64,000 bases of DNA from Dyella silvae (GCF_026421305.1 NZ_JAPJBQ010000003.1:186001-250000); one strand, 5' to 3'. Positions 35,137 to 44,381 are shown, numbered from the stretch's first letter. The notes: generated by a model not told the origin, from the sequence alone. Made by a program: numbers and translations.

Positions 35137-36345
35137 TCAGGAGAGCTGGCCCACGGTGCGTTCCAGCACCGAACAGATCGACTCGAACGTGGCGTCGTTC
35201 AGCCACAGGCTGTTGGTGATGGTCAGCGAGCGTGCAGCGAAGCTGCGCGCATTCGGCAGCGGCGTATCAGCCACGATGTCGCGCAGGTAGGCGTAGTCGG
35301 GCAGGGCATGAATAAACAGGCGGCTGACGCCAAGACCGGCTGTCCACAGCGTGCGCAAGGCTTCGTCGCGCGCCTTCTCGCTGGGCATCGTCAACAGCAG
35401 GAATGGCCATACGCCGCGCTGGCGGGGTGCATCGTCGAACACCGTGATGCCGGGTATCTGGCGCAGGCGCTCCACGCGGCGCAAGGCTTGCACGCGGGTG
35501 GCATCGAGAAAGGCTGGCAGGCGGGTGAGAGCGCGCGCGCCTACGGCCTGTCGCCATTCGCTCACCGTGTGTAGCGGAATATCGGGGCCGAAGTCGTCGC
35601 CAACGGCAGCGACCGGGTCGTTGGCCGCCAGTGCCTTGCGCAACGGACGGCCGTAGGCCAGCGGTAGCAGCGAGGGACGGTAGGCCAGCGTGTAGCCGGC
35701 AAGTTCGAGCGCGCGTTGCCAATCCATGCGTGCATCAGGGCGGATCGTGCTGTCGTGACTGACCGCGAAGGCATCGCGCAGTACAGGATCGCGCGTGAGC
35801 AGCAGGCCGCCCTCGAACAAAGTCAGCCCCTTGCCGACCGCGAGGCTGAAGAAGCCGGCATCACCCAACAGGCCCACACTTCGGCCATCGTGCTGCGCGC
35901 CCAACGCTTGCGCGGCGTCTTCCAAAACATAAGCGCCCACGCGATGGGCCACATCGAGTGTCGCGTTGACGTCCGCCACGCGGCCGGCGAGATGCGTCGG
36001 TACGATGGCCAGCGTGCGATCCCCGGCCAGCAAACACAGCTGACTGGAGTCCATATCGAAATGGTTGGGTGCGAGGTCGCACAACCTTGGCTTGAGCCCG
36101 GCGCGATGGATGGCGAGCGCAACCAGCGGGCATGTCCATGCCGGCACAATCACTTCGTCGCGCTGTGGACGCAGACGCTTCATGGCGGCCAGCGCCACGA
36201 CCATGGCGGCCGTACCTGAGCACTCCAGCTGTAGTTGCTCGACCTGAAGCCATTCGGCTACGCGCTCGGCGAACGGTGCGCGGCCGGGCAGCAGATCGGT
36301 GACACGAAGCGGCAAGCCGGCAGTGGGCGGCAGCTCGCTTGGCAC
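35137..36345 (-). CDS. DegT/DnrJ/EryC1-family PLP-dependent aminotransferase
   Basis: A 402-residue fold-type I aminotransferase of the sugar/aminopentose-type DegT family. LEDAAQALGA carries Asp143, which binds the PLP nitrogen. Lys172 in FFSLAVGKGLTLFEGGLLLT is the Schiff-base lysine. VIVPAWTCPLVALAIHRAG is the family N-terminal segment. Relatives aminate keto-sugars (ArnB, PseC) or keto-intermediates of antibiotics. The start is GTG 36345 with GGGAG, one base after the SMR stop; the frame is open to 36453 inside the neighbour. It is the last gene of the operon starting at 38008. Confidence 0.87.
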   Translation of the reverse strand: MPSELPPTAGLPLRVTDLLPGRAPFAERVAEWLQVEQLQLECSGTAAMVVALAAMKRLRPQRDEVIVPAWTCPLVALAIHRAGLKPRLCDLAPNHFDMDSSQLCLLAGDRTLAIVPTHLAGRVADVNATLDVAHRVGAYVLEDAAQALGAQHDGRSVGLLGDAGFFSLAVGKGLTLFEGGLLLTRDPVLRDAFAVSHDSTIRPDARMDWQRALELAGYTLAYRPSLLPLAYGRPLRKALAANDPVAAVGDDFGPDIPLHTVSEWRQAVGARALTRLPAFLDATRVQALRRVERLRQIPGITVFDDAPRQRGVWPFLLLTMPSEKARDEALRTLWTAGLGVSRLFIHALPDYAYLRDIVADTPLPNARSFAARSLTITNSLWLNDATFESICSVLERTVGQLS

Positions 36346-36346
36346 G

Positions 36347-36790
36347 TCAGTCTCCCGCGGCCACGCCCAGCGCGCCCTTCGCTTCGGTAGGCGCATCGTG
36401 TTCCGGATGCGCACCGCTCTCGGCAAAGGCAAGGCAGACGATGCCGGCGACAATGGCCAGGGCGCCGATCACGCGAGCCCAGGTGAGCGGTTCGTTGAAG
36501 AGCCAGATGGAGAACAGCATGACGCTGACGACTTCCAGATGCGTCACCGCGAAGGCAGGGCCAATCGGCGCGTGCTTGAGCAGCGTCATCCAGGTGAAGA
36601 AATTGCCGACGTAGCCGATCACCGCGACGTAGATCCACGGATGGCCGAACACGCGCACGATCCACGCCCAGTTGGCTTCGGGCGGAAACGCATGGTCGCC
36701 GGCGTACTTGAAACTCAGCTGCACCAACGTGTCGAACAACACGAGGATGGTGAAGCCGATGGCATAGAAACGGGCGAGCTTCATCGTCAT
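36347..36790 (-). CDS. SMR/EamA-type four-TM membrane protein (first of a pair)
   Basis: A 147-residue protein with four TM segments and a soluble C-tail. It starts MTMKLARFYAIGFTILVLFD. The segment FAVTHLEVVSVMLFSIWLFN, followed by EPLTWARVIGALAIVAGIV, is the usual EmrE/ArnE-like TM3-TM4 pattern. TM1 has no Glu like Glu14 of EmrE, so a drug/proton exchanger of the EmrE kind is less likely than an ArnE/ArnF-type lipid-linked-sugar flippase. It lies 3 bp after its partner. Confidence 0.8.
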   Translation of the reverse strand: MTMKLARFYAIGFTILVLFDTLVQLSFKYAGDHAFPPEANWAWIVRVFGHPWIYVAVIGYVGNFFTWMTLLKHAPIGPAFAVTHLEVVSVMLFSIWLFNEPLTWARVIGALAIVAGIVCLAFAESGAHPEHDAPTEAKGALGVAAGD

Positions 36791-36793
36791 TCC

Positions 36794-37159
36794 TCAGCCT
36801 CCACCGGCCACGCCGACGATGCATACACCTGCCGTCACCAGCAGCATGCCGGTCACGCGTAGTGGCGTCAGCCTTTCTTTGAACAGGAAGCGGCCGGCGA
36901 TCATGATCACCACGATATTGATCGAGCCCAGCAGCACGCCTTCGGACAGATCCACCAGCGAAAGGAAGGCGATCCACACCAGGAATTCGGCGACATACGA
37001 GATCACGCCGATCCAGATCCACGGTCGGGCCAGCATGTATTTCCAACGAGCCACGCCATCGCCCGCACGCGGATCGCCGGCCGCTGCTTTGAATGCCAGC
37101 TGGCCGACGGTATCGAGCGTGACGTTGAGCAGCCACAGTGCCACGACCAAAGGACTCAT
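36794..37159 (-). CDS. SMR/EamA-type four-TM membrane protein (second of a pair)
   Basis: A 121-residue four-TM protein: MSPLVVALWLLNVTLDTVGQ in TM1, AEFLVWIAFLSLVDLSEGVL, and the C-terminal GRFLFKERLTPLRVTGMLLV. Size and the neighbouring related gene suggest a heterodimer, as with ArnE/ArnF. Together with the downstream DegT aminotransferase the arrangement recalls arn loci, although no other arn gene is here. It follows the hydrolase gene by 9 bp. Confidence 0.8.
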   Translation of the reverse strand: MSPLVVALWLLNVTLDTVGQLAFKAAAGDPRAGDGVARWKYMLARPWIWIGVISYVAEFLVWIAFLSLVDLSEGVLLGSINIVVIMIAGRFLFKERLTPLRVTGMLLVTAGVCIVGVAGGG

Positions 37160-37168
37160 GGCGAGTCC

Positions 37169-38008
37169 TTAAGCCGCAGCGCGGGCGGCAGGTTCGTAGG
37201 TAGCGGCGATCTGGCGGAAGAATTCGGCCGAGCGATCCGTCAGCAGGCGGCGCTCACGATCCACCGTGATCATGTGATAGCTGTCTTCCAGCCACAGCGT
37301 TTCCACCGGACCGGACACCGAACGCTGCACGAGATAAGCATTCTCGATGCTGGCGATGTCATCCTCGGTGGCATGCGCGATCAGGCAGGGCGCAGTGACC
37401 TTGGGCAACTCGCGCTTCACCACCGCCGCCATGTTGTACATCTCAGCCAGCGACGGCCACGGGTTGCCGGGCAGGCCGGCCGCAGCGCTGTCGCCACTCA
37501 GCATGGCGCCGCTGATCTGCGCACGCAGACGTTCGTCGCGAATGCCATACGGTTCGTTCTCGTGCACCATGCGGTGCTTGCCGATGCCGAACTTGTGCAG
37601 GAAGGGCAGCAGGAAGGAGAACTTGCCCGTCCACGGAATCGCCCAGCCGTCATAACGGAAGGTGGCGCCATAGACGCCCACGCCCTTCACCCATTCCGGG
37701 CGCTCGGCGGCGAGCTTCAGGGCCAGCACGGCACCCATCGACAGACCGGCCACGAACAGGTGATCCACCTCATGGCGGAACTGCTCGGCGGCGGCTTCCA
37801 CGCTGGCGTACCAGTCTTTCCAGCCGGTCTTCAGCAGATCGTCGGCATCGCCGCAGTGGCCAGCCAGCTGCATGCCGTAGACGCTGTAGCCGGCGCGGTT
37901 GAGACCCTTGCCCAGCAAGCGCATCTCGGTAGGCGTGCCGGTCAGGCCGTGAATAAGCAGCACACCGCTGCGACCGCCCTCGTAGCGGAACTCGACATTC
38001 TGAATCAC
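37169..38008 (-). CDS. alpha/beta hydrolase, carboxylesterase/monoacylglycerol-lipase type
   Basis: A 279-residue serine hydrolase. The oxyanion loop is LLIHGLTGTPTEM. The nucleophile elbow is VAGLSMGAVLALKLA (Ser90), the acid is ATEDDIAS and the His is in LEDSYHMITVD. This resembles Est30-like carboxylesterases acting on medium-chain esters. It may release or trim the acyl product of the cluster. The start is GTG 38008, giving a leaderless cytosolic enzyme. It is the first gene of the hydrolase-SMR-SMR-aminotransferase operon. Confidence 0.9.
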   Translation of the reverse strand: MIQNVEFRYEGGRSGVLLIHGLTGTPTEMRLLGKGLNRAGYSVYGMQLAGHCGDADDLLKTGWKDWYASVEAAAEQFRHEVDHLFVAGLSMGAVLALKLAAERPEWVKGVGVYGATFRYDGWAIPWTGKFSFLLPFLHKFGIGKHRMVHENEPYGIRDERLRAQISGAMLSGDSAAAGLPGNPWPSLAEMYNMAAVVKRELPKVTAPCLIAHATEDDIASIENAYLVQRSVSGPVETLWLEDSYHMITVDRERRLLTDRSAEFFRQIAATYEPAARAAA

Positions 38009-38156
38009 TGGGCGGCTCCGGTACGACGCGCGGAAGTGCGGGGTGAGCGCGCTTGGCGCATGGAACTATGACAAATAACCATGCGCCCAGTGTGGGGGCT
38101 CACCCTTTCCAAGAACTTTCGACCCTTCAAAGCCTTTCCCTGGCGGGAGGGAAGGG

Positions 38157-38660
38157 TCAGTGGCCGTAATGCCCCTGGGTACCGCCCACGGAGATGTTCA
38201 TGCCCCCGGACGGGTGCTCGCAGCTGCCAAAGGCCTGGCTGAGCGTCACGCTGCCGCCGGTATAGCTGCCGCTCATATGTTTGCCCGATTCCACACCGAC
38301 ACCGACGGCGCCGTGCACCTGAGGCTGGTTATAGGTGGCGTCATCACAGGTGACGACGGGCTGACCGTGAGCCGCCCCGGTGCGGCCCGGCGTGCCGCTG
38401 GTGTCGCCGTAGTAAGTGCCCGGCGGGTCCTTGCTATAGGCGCCGGTCTTGTCATTGGCCTGGGGATTGGCATTGCCGCCACCAGCCGCAGCCTTGCCGG
38501 CATCGGTGGGCGTCGACGCGCTCGCGGCCGCGGTGCTGGTACTGGATGCGGGTAGGTTGGCCGGCAGCTTGAGGTTGAGCGGCTGATTGCTGCTCTGGGC
38601 CCAGGCTGACGCGGCGAGCAGGCTCGCAACGACGAAAGCGGTGGTGCGAACGGTCTTCAT
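38157..38660 (-). CDS. exported low-complexity protein of unknown function
   Basis: A 167-residue protein with a clear signal peptide (MKTVRTTAFVVASLLAASAW, cleavage at AWA-QS). The mature N-terminal half is Ala/Ser/Thr/Gly-rich and probably disordered. The C-terminal half has a Cys pair (TCDDATYNQP and FGSCEHPSGGMNISVGG), probably a disulphide in a small folded domain. No family is recognised. It is a single gene between the hydrolase operon and parC. Confidence 0.7.
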   Translation of the reverse strand: MKTVRTTAFVVASLLAASAWAQSSNQPLNLKLPANLPASSTSTAAASASTPTDAGKAAAGGGNANPQANDKTGAYSKDPPGTYYGDTSGTPGRTGAAHGQPVVTCDDATYNQPQVHGAVGVGVESGKHMSGSYTGGSVTLSQAFGSCEHPSGGMNISVGGTQGHYGH

Positions 38661-38772
38661 GGGAAAACTCCGGGGGCGTGGGGCCTATAACGCGCCACCG
38701 TCGCCGGTGTGCACAGGTTGCCTTTGGATTCCCCGTCAAGTCGTGAAGTTCCCGCCTTTCTGTAGGGACAAG

Positions 38773-38844
38773 AGTGAGTGAAGAGGAGCGAGAAACGAGA
38801 GAGAGCCTGGCTCTTCTCTGTTTTCTCACTTCTCTCCACTTACT
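38773..38844. repeat. large imperfect hairpin downstream of parC
   Basis: Two arms of about 34 bp (38773-38806 and 38809-38844) pair with a few mismatches and a 2-nt loop. One strand is almost pure purine (AGTGAGTGAAGAGGAGCGAG). It begins 11 bp after the parC stop and probably ends or stabilises the parC transcript, although no T-run follows. Confidence 0.65.
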
Positions 38845-38854
38845 CCTCGGCTTT

Positions 38855-41092
38855 TCAGCCCGTGGTCTCGATACGTTCCACCCGGCGCAGGCCCTGCGGC
38901 AGCAGGCCGCCGCGGGTGGCGCGGTTGCCGCCGTATTCGACCAGGTTCGACCATTTCAGCGTGAGCTTGCGCTGGCCGGCGTAGAGCGTCACTTCGCCCT
39001 TGCCCTCGGCCACCACGGCGACGCCAACCACTTTCACGCCCGATGCGAGCTTGGCCTTGGGCACGTCGATCAGCTTGTTGCCCTTGCCCTTGTCGAGCTC
39101 GGGCAGTTCGGCCACGGAGAACATCAGCAGATGGCCTTCCGTGGTAACCACCACGATGCGGTCGCGAGCCGGATCAGCACTGACCTGCGGGGCCAGCACC
39201 TTCGCGCCATCGCCCAGCGTGATGATCTGCTTGCCGGCCTTGTTGCGGCCTGTGAGCGCCTCGAAGCGGGTCACGAAGCCGTAGCCGTGGTCCGTCGCGA
39301 GAATCAGGCGCATGTCGTTGTCGCCGGCCGTAAGCGCGTCGAAGCTGGCACCCGACGGAGGACTGAAGCGGCCGGTGAGCGGATCGCCGTTACCACGTGC
39401 CGAGGGCAGGGTGTGTGCCGGCGTGGAGTAGCTGCGGCCGGTGGAGTCGATCACCGCGATCTGCTGCGTGGTGCGTGCCTTCACGGTGGCCAACAGGCTG
39501 TCGCCTTCGCGATAGTTCAGGCCATCGGCGTCGATATCGTGGCCCTTGGCCGCACGAATCCAGCCCTTCTGGCTCAGCACCACCGTGACCGGCTCGCTGG
39601 CGACCAGCGCGCTTTCGTCCAGTGCCTGTGCGGCGTCGCGCTGCACCAGCGGCGAGCGGCGGTCATCGCCGTACTTCGTCGCGTCGGCGCGCAGTTCTTC
39701 CTTGATCAGGCCCTTGAGTTTGGCAGGCGACTTCAGCAGCACATTGATGCGTGCGCGTTCCTCTTCCAACTGGTCGCGCTCGGCATTGATCTTCATTTCC
39801 TCAAGACGCGCCAGCTGGCGCAGCTTGGTCTCGAGGATGTAGTCGGTCTGCTCGTCGCTGAGGCCGAAGCGGGCCATCAGCACGGGCTTGGGTTCGTCCT
39901 CCGTGCGGACGATGCGGATCACTTCGTCCAGGTTGAGGTAGGCGATGCGCAAGCCTTCCAACAGGTGCAGGCGGCGCTCCACCTTCGCCAGGCGATGGCT
40001 GAGACGGCGCGTCACCGTGTCGGTGCGGAACTGCAGCCACTCGGTGAGGATGCGCTTGAGATCCTTCACCTGCGGGCGGCCATCCAGGCCGATCATGTTG
40101 AGGTTGATGCGGAAGCTCTTTTCGAGGTCCGTCGTGGCAAACAGGTGCTGCATCACCTCGGCCGCATCGATGCGGTTGGAGCGCGGCACCACCACGAGGC
40201 GGATCGGGTTCTCGTGGTCGGATTCGTCGCGCAGGTCTTCCACCATCGGCAGCTTCTTCGCGCGCATCTGCGCGGCGATCTGCTCGAGGATCTTGGACGG
40301 GCTCACCTGATGCGGCAGCGCGGTGATGACGATATTGCCCTCGTCCATGTGGTACACGGCGCGGGCGCGCACCGAGCCGGTGCCGTTCTGGTACATCGCC
40401 AGCAGCTCGTTGCGCGGCGTGATGATTTCCGCTTCGGTCGGGTAGTCCGGGCCCTGAATGTGTTCGGACAGGTCGGCGATGGTGGCATCCGGATCATCCA
40501 GCAAGCGGATGCACGCGCTCACCACTTCGCGCAGGTTGTGCGGCGGGATGTCGGTGGCCATGCCCACGGCGATGCCCATGGAGCCATTGAGCAGCACATG
40601 CGGCACGCGCGCTGGCAGCCAGCTGGGTTCTTCCAGCGTGCCGTCGAAGTTGGGTACCCAGTCCACGGTGCCCTGACCGAGTTCGCCCAGCAGGGCTTCC
40701 GCGATGGGGCTCAGGCGCGACTCGGTGTAGCGCATCGCGGCGAAGCTCTTGGGGTCGTCCGGCGAACCGAAGTTGCCCTGGCCATCGACCAGCGGGTAGC
40801 GGTACGAGAATGGCTGGGCCATCAGCACCATCGCCTCGTAGCACGAGGTGTCGCCGTGCGGATGGAACTTACCGATGACGTCGCCGATGGTGCGCGCGGA
40901 CTTCTTTGGCTTGGCCGAGGCGGCCAGTCCCAGTTCGCTCATGGCGTAGACGATGCGACGCTGCACCGGCTTCAGGCCATCGCCCACAAAGGGCAGGGCG
41001 CGATCCAGCACCACGTACATCGAGTAGTCGAGGTAAGCCCGCTCGGCGTATTCCTTGAGCGGGATCTGTTCGAAATTGGCTTGCAAATTCAT
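38855..41092 (-). CDS. parC: DNA topoisomerase IV subunit A
   Basis: ParC is the breakage-reunion subunit of topoisomerase IV, which separates linked daughter chromosomes. It has 745 residues (E. coli 752). [20 protein letters not shown] starts the winged-helix domain, the catalytic Tyr122 is in [10 protein letters not shown], and the C-terminal beta-pinwheel occupies about residues 490-745. The quinolone-resistance region reads [15 protein letters not shown]. Thr82 stands where E. coli ParC has Ser80, and Glu86 (E. coli Glu84) is kept. parE is not in the window. Confidence 0.97.
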   Translation of the reverse strand: MNLQANFEQIPLKEYAERAYLDYSMYVVLDRALPFVGDGLKPVQRRIVYAMSELGLAASAKPKKSARTIGDVIGKFHPHGDTSCYEAMVLMAQPFSYRYPLVDGQGNFGSPDDPKSFAAMRYTESRLSPIAEALLGELGQGTVDWVPNFDGTLEEPSWLPARVPHVLLNGSMGIAVGMATDIPPHNLREVVSACIRLLDDPDATIADLSEHIQGPDYPTEAEIITPRNELLAMYQNGTGSVRARAVYHMDEGNIVITALPHQVSPSKILEQIAAQMRAKKLPMVEDLRDESDHENPIRLVVVPRSNRIDAAEVMQHLFATTDLEKSFRINLNMIGLDGRPQVKDLKRILTEWLQFRTDTVTRRLSHRLAKVERRLHLLEGLRIAYLNLDEVIRIVRTEDEPKPVLMARFGLSDEQTDYILETKLRQLARLEEMKINAERDQLEEERARINVLLKSPAKLKGLIKEELRADATKYGDDRRSPLVQRDAAQALDESALVASEPVTVVLSQKGWIRAAKGHDIDADGLNYREGDSLLATVKARTTQQIAVIDSTGRSYSTPAHTLPSARGNGDPLTGRFSPPSGASFDALTAGDNDMRLILATDHGYGFVTRFEALTGRNKAGKQIITLGDGAKVLAPQVSADPARDRIVVVTTEGHLLMFSVAELPELDKGKGNKLIDVPKAKLASGVKVVGVAVVAEGKGEVTLYAGQRKLTLKWSNLVEYGGNRATRGGLLPQGLRRVERIETTG

Positions 41093-41178
41093 GGAGTTGC
41101 GTCGTTGGCGTGCGCGCAGGCGGCGCGCTTAACCGGGGGATGGTGCCAGAAAGGGGGGCTGGCGGGCGAGAGGAGCGT

Positions 41179-41787
41179 TCAGCGGCGGCCGGCGCCAAAG
41201 AACATCAGGTAGACCAGCCGCCCGTTCTCCAGGCTGTCGCCGAAACCCGTGCCGGCGGTGTGCCACAGCCAGGGGCGCAGCAGCACCAGGCGGTTGAAGC
41301 GCATGGGCACGCTCATGGTGAGCTCCCACTTGCTGTCGTCGTTGGTGTCCTTCTCGATGATGTCGCGATGCATGTCATCGATGGAGCTGTAGCCCATGGC
41401 TGCGAGTTCATCGTGATTGAGCGGCCGACGGTCGGTGCCGGTAGGGATGTGCCGATAGAAGTCGGTGCCGCCTCGGCAGTCCTCCGGCCGGCTGAGATAG
41501 AGCACGCCGGACCAGTGCGACGGATCGGTGTGCACCTTGGCCTTGCCCTTGTCGGCTCCGAGGGTCATGCGGCATTTGCCGTGAGACTGCGGGGGTGACA
41601 TCAGCGCCAGCGGTTCGCCGACGATGTGCGACACGTGCTCGGCGAGGCCGTCGAGCGGCATTCGCTCCAGCGAATTGCGGCCCGGAAACGAGCCTTCCTG
41701 TTCGGGGTAGGTGAGCTTTAACGCGGCAGCGCGAAAAGCGTGGGGATCTTCGAGAAAGTCGTCAACGACAATAATGGAAGTAGGCAT
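41179..41787 (-). CDS. 2OG-Fe(II) oxygenase-like protein (DUF6445 type)
   Basis: A 202-residue cupin-fold protein. The facial triad can be read as His86 and Asp88 in KVHTDPSHWSGVLYLS and His176 in RPWLWHTAGTGFG, with Arg190 as candidate 2-oxoglutarate ligand. The start MPTSIIVVDDFLEDP is typical of such proteins. Neighbours give no clue to the substrate. ATG 41787 is preferred over the open frame to 41820. Confidence 0.75.
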   Translation of the reverse strand: MPTSIIVVDDFLEDPHAFRAAALKLTYPEQEGSFPGRNSLERMPLDGLAEHVSHIVGEPLALMSPPQSHGKCRMTLGADKGKAKVHTDPSHWSGVLYLSRPEDCRGGTDFYRHIPTGTDRRPLNHDELAAMGYSSIDDMHRDIIEKDTNDDSKWELTMSVPMRFNRLVLLRPWLWHTAGTGFGDSLENGRLVYLMFFGAGRR

Positions 41788-41843
41788 GCGGCACGAGCGT
41801 ATGGACTCGCCGGTGCTCACTCAAAGGCCAGAAGGCATGGTTG

Positions 41844-42713
41844 CTACTGGCGGGTGACGGTGACGCCCAGCTTGCGCAGCTGCTCCTGCAGGCTGTCGGG
41901 GCCGGCGAGGTGTCCCGCGCCCACAGCGACAAAGCTCACGCCGGGTTGCTGCATGCGCTCGGCGATGGTTTTTGCCCAGGCCTGATTGCGCTCCACGATC
42001 AGCCGCTGATAGAGCAGGGGGCTGTCCTTGCGCAGGTCTTCATCTTCGATCTTGGCAATGGCGGCGATGTCGCCGTTGCGCCAGGCATCAACCAGCTCTT
42101 GCAGCTTGGTGGTGCCTTCGGCCACTTCCTTGAAGGACTGGCGCAGTAGGTCAAGCTGCATGGATTCGGGCAGGTCGGCCAGCATGTGAATCTGCTTTTC
42201 CGACGTTTCCAGTCCGTCCACCGGCTTTCCTGCCTCCAGCATGCGGGCCTTGAGCCGCTTGTCGACGCCCTGGTTCGGATCCATGCCCGCCTGCATCAGC
42301 GGCGCCATGGTCAGCGTCAGTGCGGCCAGCCACGGCTTCATGGGCTGAAGCGCACTCATGCCGCCCGGGAGCTTGGCGGTTTCCGCCGCCTGGGCGAGAC
42401 GGTGCTGGTCGCTGTCGTCGAGCTTGCTCGACAGGGTCTGGTTGAAATCGACGCCGTACTGCATCACCAGCCCCTGCATGGACGGGGCATCGTCATCGAC
42501 GATCTCGATGCTCAGGCGCTGGCTTTCATTCAATGCCTTGTCGAGCGCGGGTGAGGTCCAGTTGGTGTCCGACGGCAGCAAATGCACGGTGCCGAACAAA
42601 TAGACCGTGGCGTGCTCGTTCTTCGCGATCCACAGGCCGGGCTGTGCCACGGCAGCGGAGACGAGCAGCAGGCTCAGGGCGAGGGCGGCACCAAAACGTC
42701 GAAGCAACTTCAC
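41844..42713 (-). CDS. TraB/GumN family protein
   Basis: A 289-residue exported protein. The signal peptide is KLLRRFGAALALSLLLVSAA (GTG start). The two TraB/GumN signature strands are present: VYLFGTVHLLPSD near residue 38 and FVAVGAGHLAGPDSLQEQL near the C-terminus, with conserved Gly-His pairs. Family members resemble TIKI metalloproteases that act on extracellular or surface proteins. Here the function is unknown. It is a single gene. Confidence 0.88.
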   Translation of the reverse strand: MKLLRRFGAALALSLLLVSAAVAQPGLWIAKNEHATVYLFGTVHLLPSDTNWTSPALDKALNESQRLSIEIVDDDAPSMQGLVMQYGVDFNQTLSSKLDDSDQHRLAQAAETAKLPGGMSALQPMKPWLAALTLTMAPLMQAGMDPNQGVDKRLKARMLEAGKPVDGLETSEKQIHMLADLPESMQLDLLRQSFKEVAEGTTKLQELVDAWRNGDIAAIAKIEDEDLRKDSPLLYQRLIVERNQAWAKTIAERMQQPGVSFVAVGAGHLAGPDSLQEQLRKLGVTVTRQ

Positions 42714-42839
42714 AAGGGATGTTTCCGGGCGAGGGAAAAAGGGCAGCGCAGATAGCGGCGGGCACGCACCGCAGTGTCCGTGGAGGCCCCTATCATGCAG
42801 AAATCAGGGGGCTTCGTCGAAAGTTTTTCGTTTCACGGT

Positions 42840-43958
42840 CTACCGAGGGACCCGGTAGCCGCCGGGCACGCCGTGGGGGCTCAGGGTGAGTTGCCACAGC
42901 TGATTGCGCCGGCTGCGGAACACCGCGGCCGAAACAGCCAGATAGAAATGCCACATGCGGCGGAAGCGGCTGTCGTAGAGCTCCGCCAACTGGGGCCAGG
43001 CCGTGTCGAAGTTGGCGCGCCACGCGGTGAGCGTACGGTCGTAGTCCGCACCGAAGTTGTGCCAGTCCTCCACCACGAACAGATTCTGCAGCGCCTCCGC
43101 CACCTGGCCCGCAGCGGGGATCATGGAGTTGGGGAAGATGTACTTCTCGATCCACGGATCCGGCCGGGCGGGCGTATTGTTGGTGCCGATGCTATGGAGC
43201 ACAAACAGGCCATCGTCGCGCAGGCAGCGGCGTGCCACTTCGAAATAGGTGCGATAGTTGAGCGCGCCTACATGTTCGAACATGCCGATGGAGAAGATCG
43301 CATCGAACGGCTCGTTGAGTTCGCGATAATCCTGCAGGCGAATTTCTACCGGCAGGTTGGCGCATAGCTCGCGCGCGAACTCAGCCTGTTCCTGCGATAC
43401 GGTGACGCCCACGCCGTGCACGCCGTAGTGCTCGGCAGCGTACTTCAACCCTTCGCCCCATCCGCAGCCGATATCGAGTACGCGTTGACCCGGCTGCAAC
43501 TTCAGCTTGCGGCAAATAAGGTCGAGCTTGGCGACCTGAGCCTCATCGAGGTTGGTGGCTTGTGCCCAGTAGCCACACGAGTAGACCAATCGCTTGCCCA
43601 GCATCGCCCTGAACAGGTCATTGCCCAAATCGTAATGGGCCCTGCCGACCTCGAATGCCTGGTCGCCACGCTGCATGTTGATGAAGCGGGCTTTCAGATG
43701 CGCGAGCAGGGTGTCGAGCGTTTTCAGCTCGATGTCCAGGTGTGCATTGAGCAGGCGGGTGAACATGCCAGGGAGGTCATCGGCATCCCACCAGCCATCC
43801 ATGTAGCTCTCGCCGAGCCCCAGCGACCCATGTGCGAAAACACGGGTATACAGGCGCTCATCATGTACGCGCAGATCCGTAGCGTCCGTGCCGTCGAGGC
43901 GAATGCCAGCGTGTTCAAGGAGACTGGCGGCGCGTGTCTTGAGAGGGTCCTGACTCAT
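42840..43958 (-). CDS. cfa: cyclopropane-fatty-acyl-phospholipid synthase family methyltransferase
   Basis: A 372-residue SAM-dependent methyltransferase of the Cfa/mycolic-acid-cyclopropanase family (E. coli Cfa 382). The SAM site is VLDIGCGWGEGLKYAAEHYG, preceded by YSCGYW. MFEHVGALNYRTYFEVARRC and HSIGTNNTPARPDPWIEKYI are family motifs. Cfa turns unsaturated acyl chains of membrane lipids into cyclopropane acyl chains in stationary phase. GAGGAACGC lies before ATG 43958. Confidence 0.93.
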   Translation of the reverse strand: MSQDPLKTRAASLLEHAGIRLDGTDATDLRVHDERLYTRVFAHGSLGLGESYMDGWWDADDLPGMFTRLLNAHLDIELKTLDTLLAHLKARFINMQRGDQAFEVGRAHYDLGNDLFRAMLGKRLVYSCGYWAQATNLDEAQVAKLDLICRKLKLQPGQRVLDIGCGWGEGLKYAAEHYGVHGVGVTVSQEQAEFARELCANLPVEIRLQDYRELNEPFDAIFSIGMFEHVGALNYRTYFEVARRCLRDDGLFVLHSIGTNNTPARPDPWIEKYIFPNSMIPAAGQVAEALQNLFVVEDWHNFGADYDRTLTAWRANFDTAWPQLAELYDSRFRRMWHFYLAVSAAVFRSRRNQLWQLTLSPHGVPGGYRVPR

Positions 43959-44028
43959 GCGTTCCTCGTGTGGCGTGACAAAGGGTTGGTGCGCAACCTC
44001 AAGGCATGTCCGGACGCATGGAAGTGCT

Positions 44029-44373
44029 TCAGGTAGTGTCGGCGGCCCTGCCCAGTACGCCGAAGTTTGTGGGAGCTATTGCATACACCGCGTCGACACC
44101 GGCAGCGCGTACCGTTTCAAGCAGCGTTTGCGCCTGCGCCTCGGTCAGCAGGAATTCGACCTTCACGGAAAGATCGTCTGCCAGTTCAAAGAACTGTTCT
44201 TCGCGCAGGACACCGTGCCGGCCGAACCCGCAGATGGCGCGAAACGCGGAGCCGCCGCCGATGCCTTGCTCCTTGGCGCGCTCGAGCAACCACTCGTAAA
44301 CCAGTACGCCGTCATGACGCGCGCGCGTGTGGCAATAGAAGGCGAGCTGGATGCCTTGCCGCAGGGTTTCCAT
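44029..44373 (-). CDS. DUF190 family protein linked to fluoride export
   Basis: A 114-residue soluble protein starting METLRQGIQLAFYCHTRARH. IGGGSAFRAICGFGRHGVLR and VEFLLTEAQAQTLLETVRAA are DUF190 hallmarks. The fold resembles PII-like trimers. DUF190 genes often accompany crcB, as here, 8 bp downstream of it. AGGAGGTCAC gives a strong ribosome site. The longer frame up to 44961 runs antisense to nothing useful and covers crcB in another register, so it is rejected. Confidence 0.87.
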   Translation of the reverse strand: METLRQGIQLAFYCHTRARHDGVLVYEWLLERAKEQGIGGGSAFRAICGFGRHGVLREEQFFELADDLSVKVEFLLTEAQAQTLLETVRAAGVDAVYAIAPTNFGVLGRAADTT

Positions 44374-44381
44374 GTGACCTC

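Noticed and set aside
38774-41212. 812-residue plus-strand frame opposite parC
   Set aside because: Pure antisense shadow; ParC is intact.
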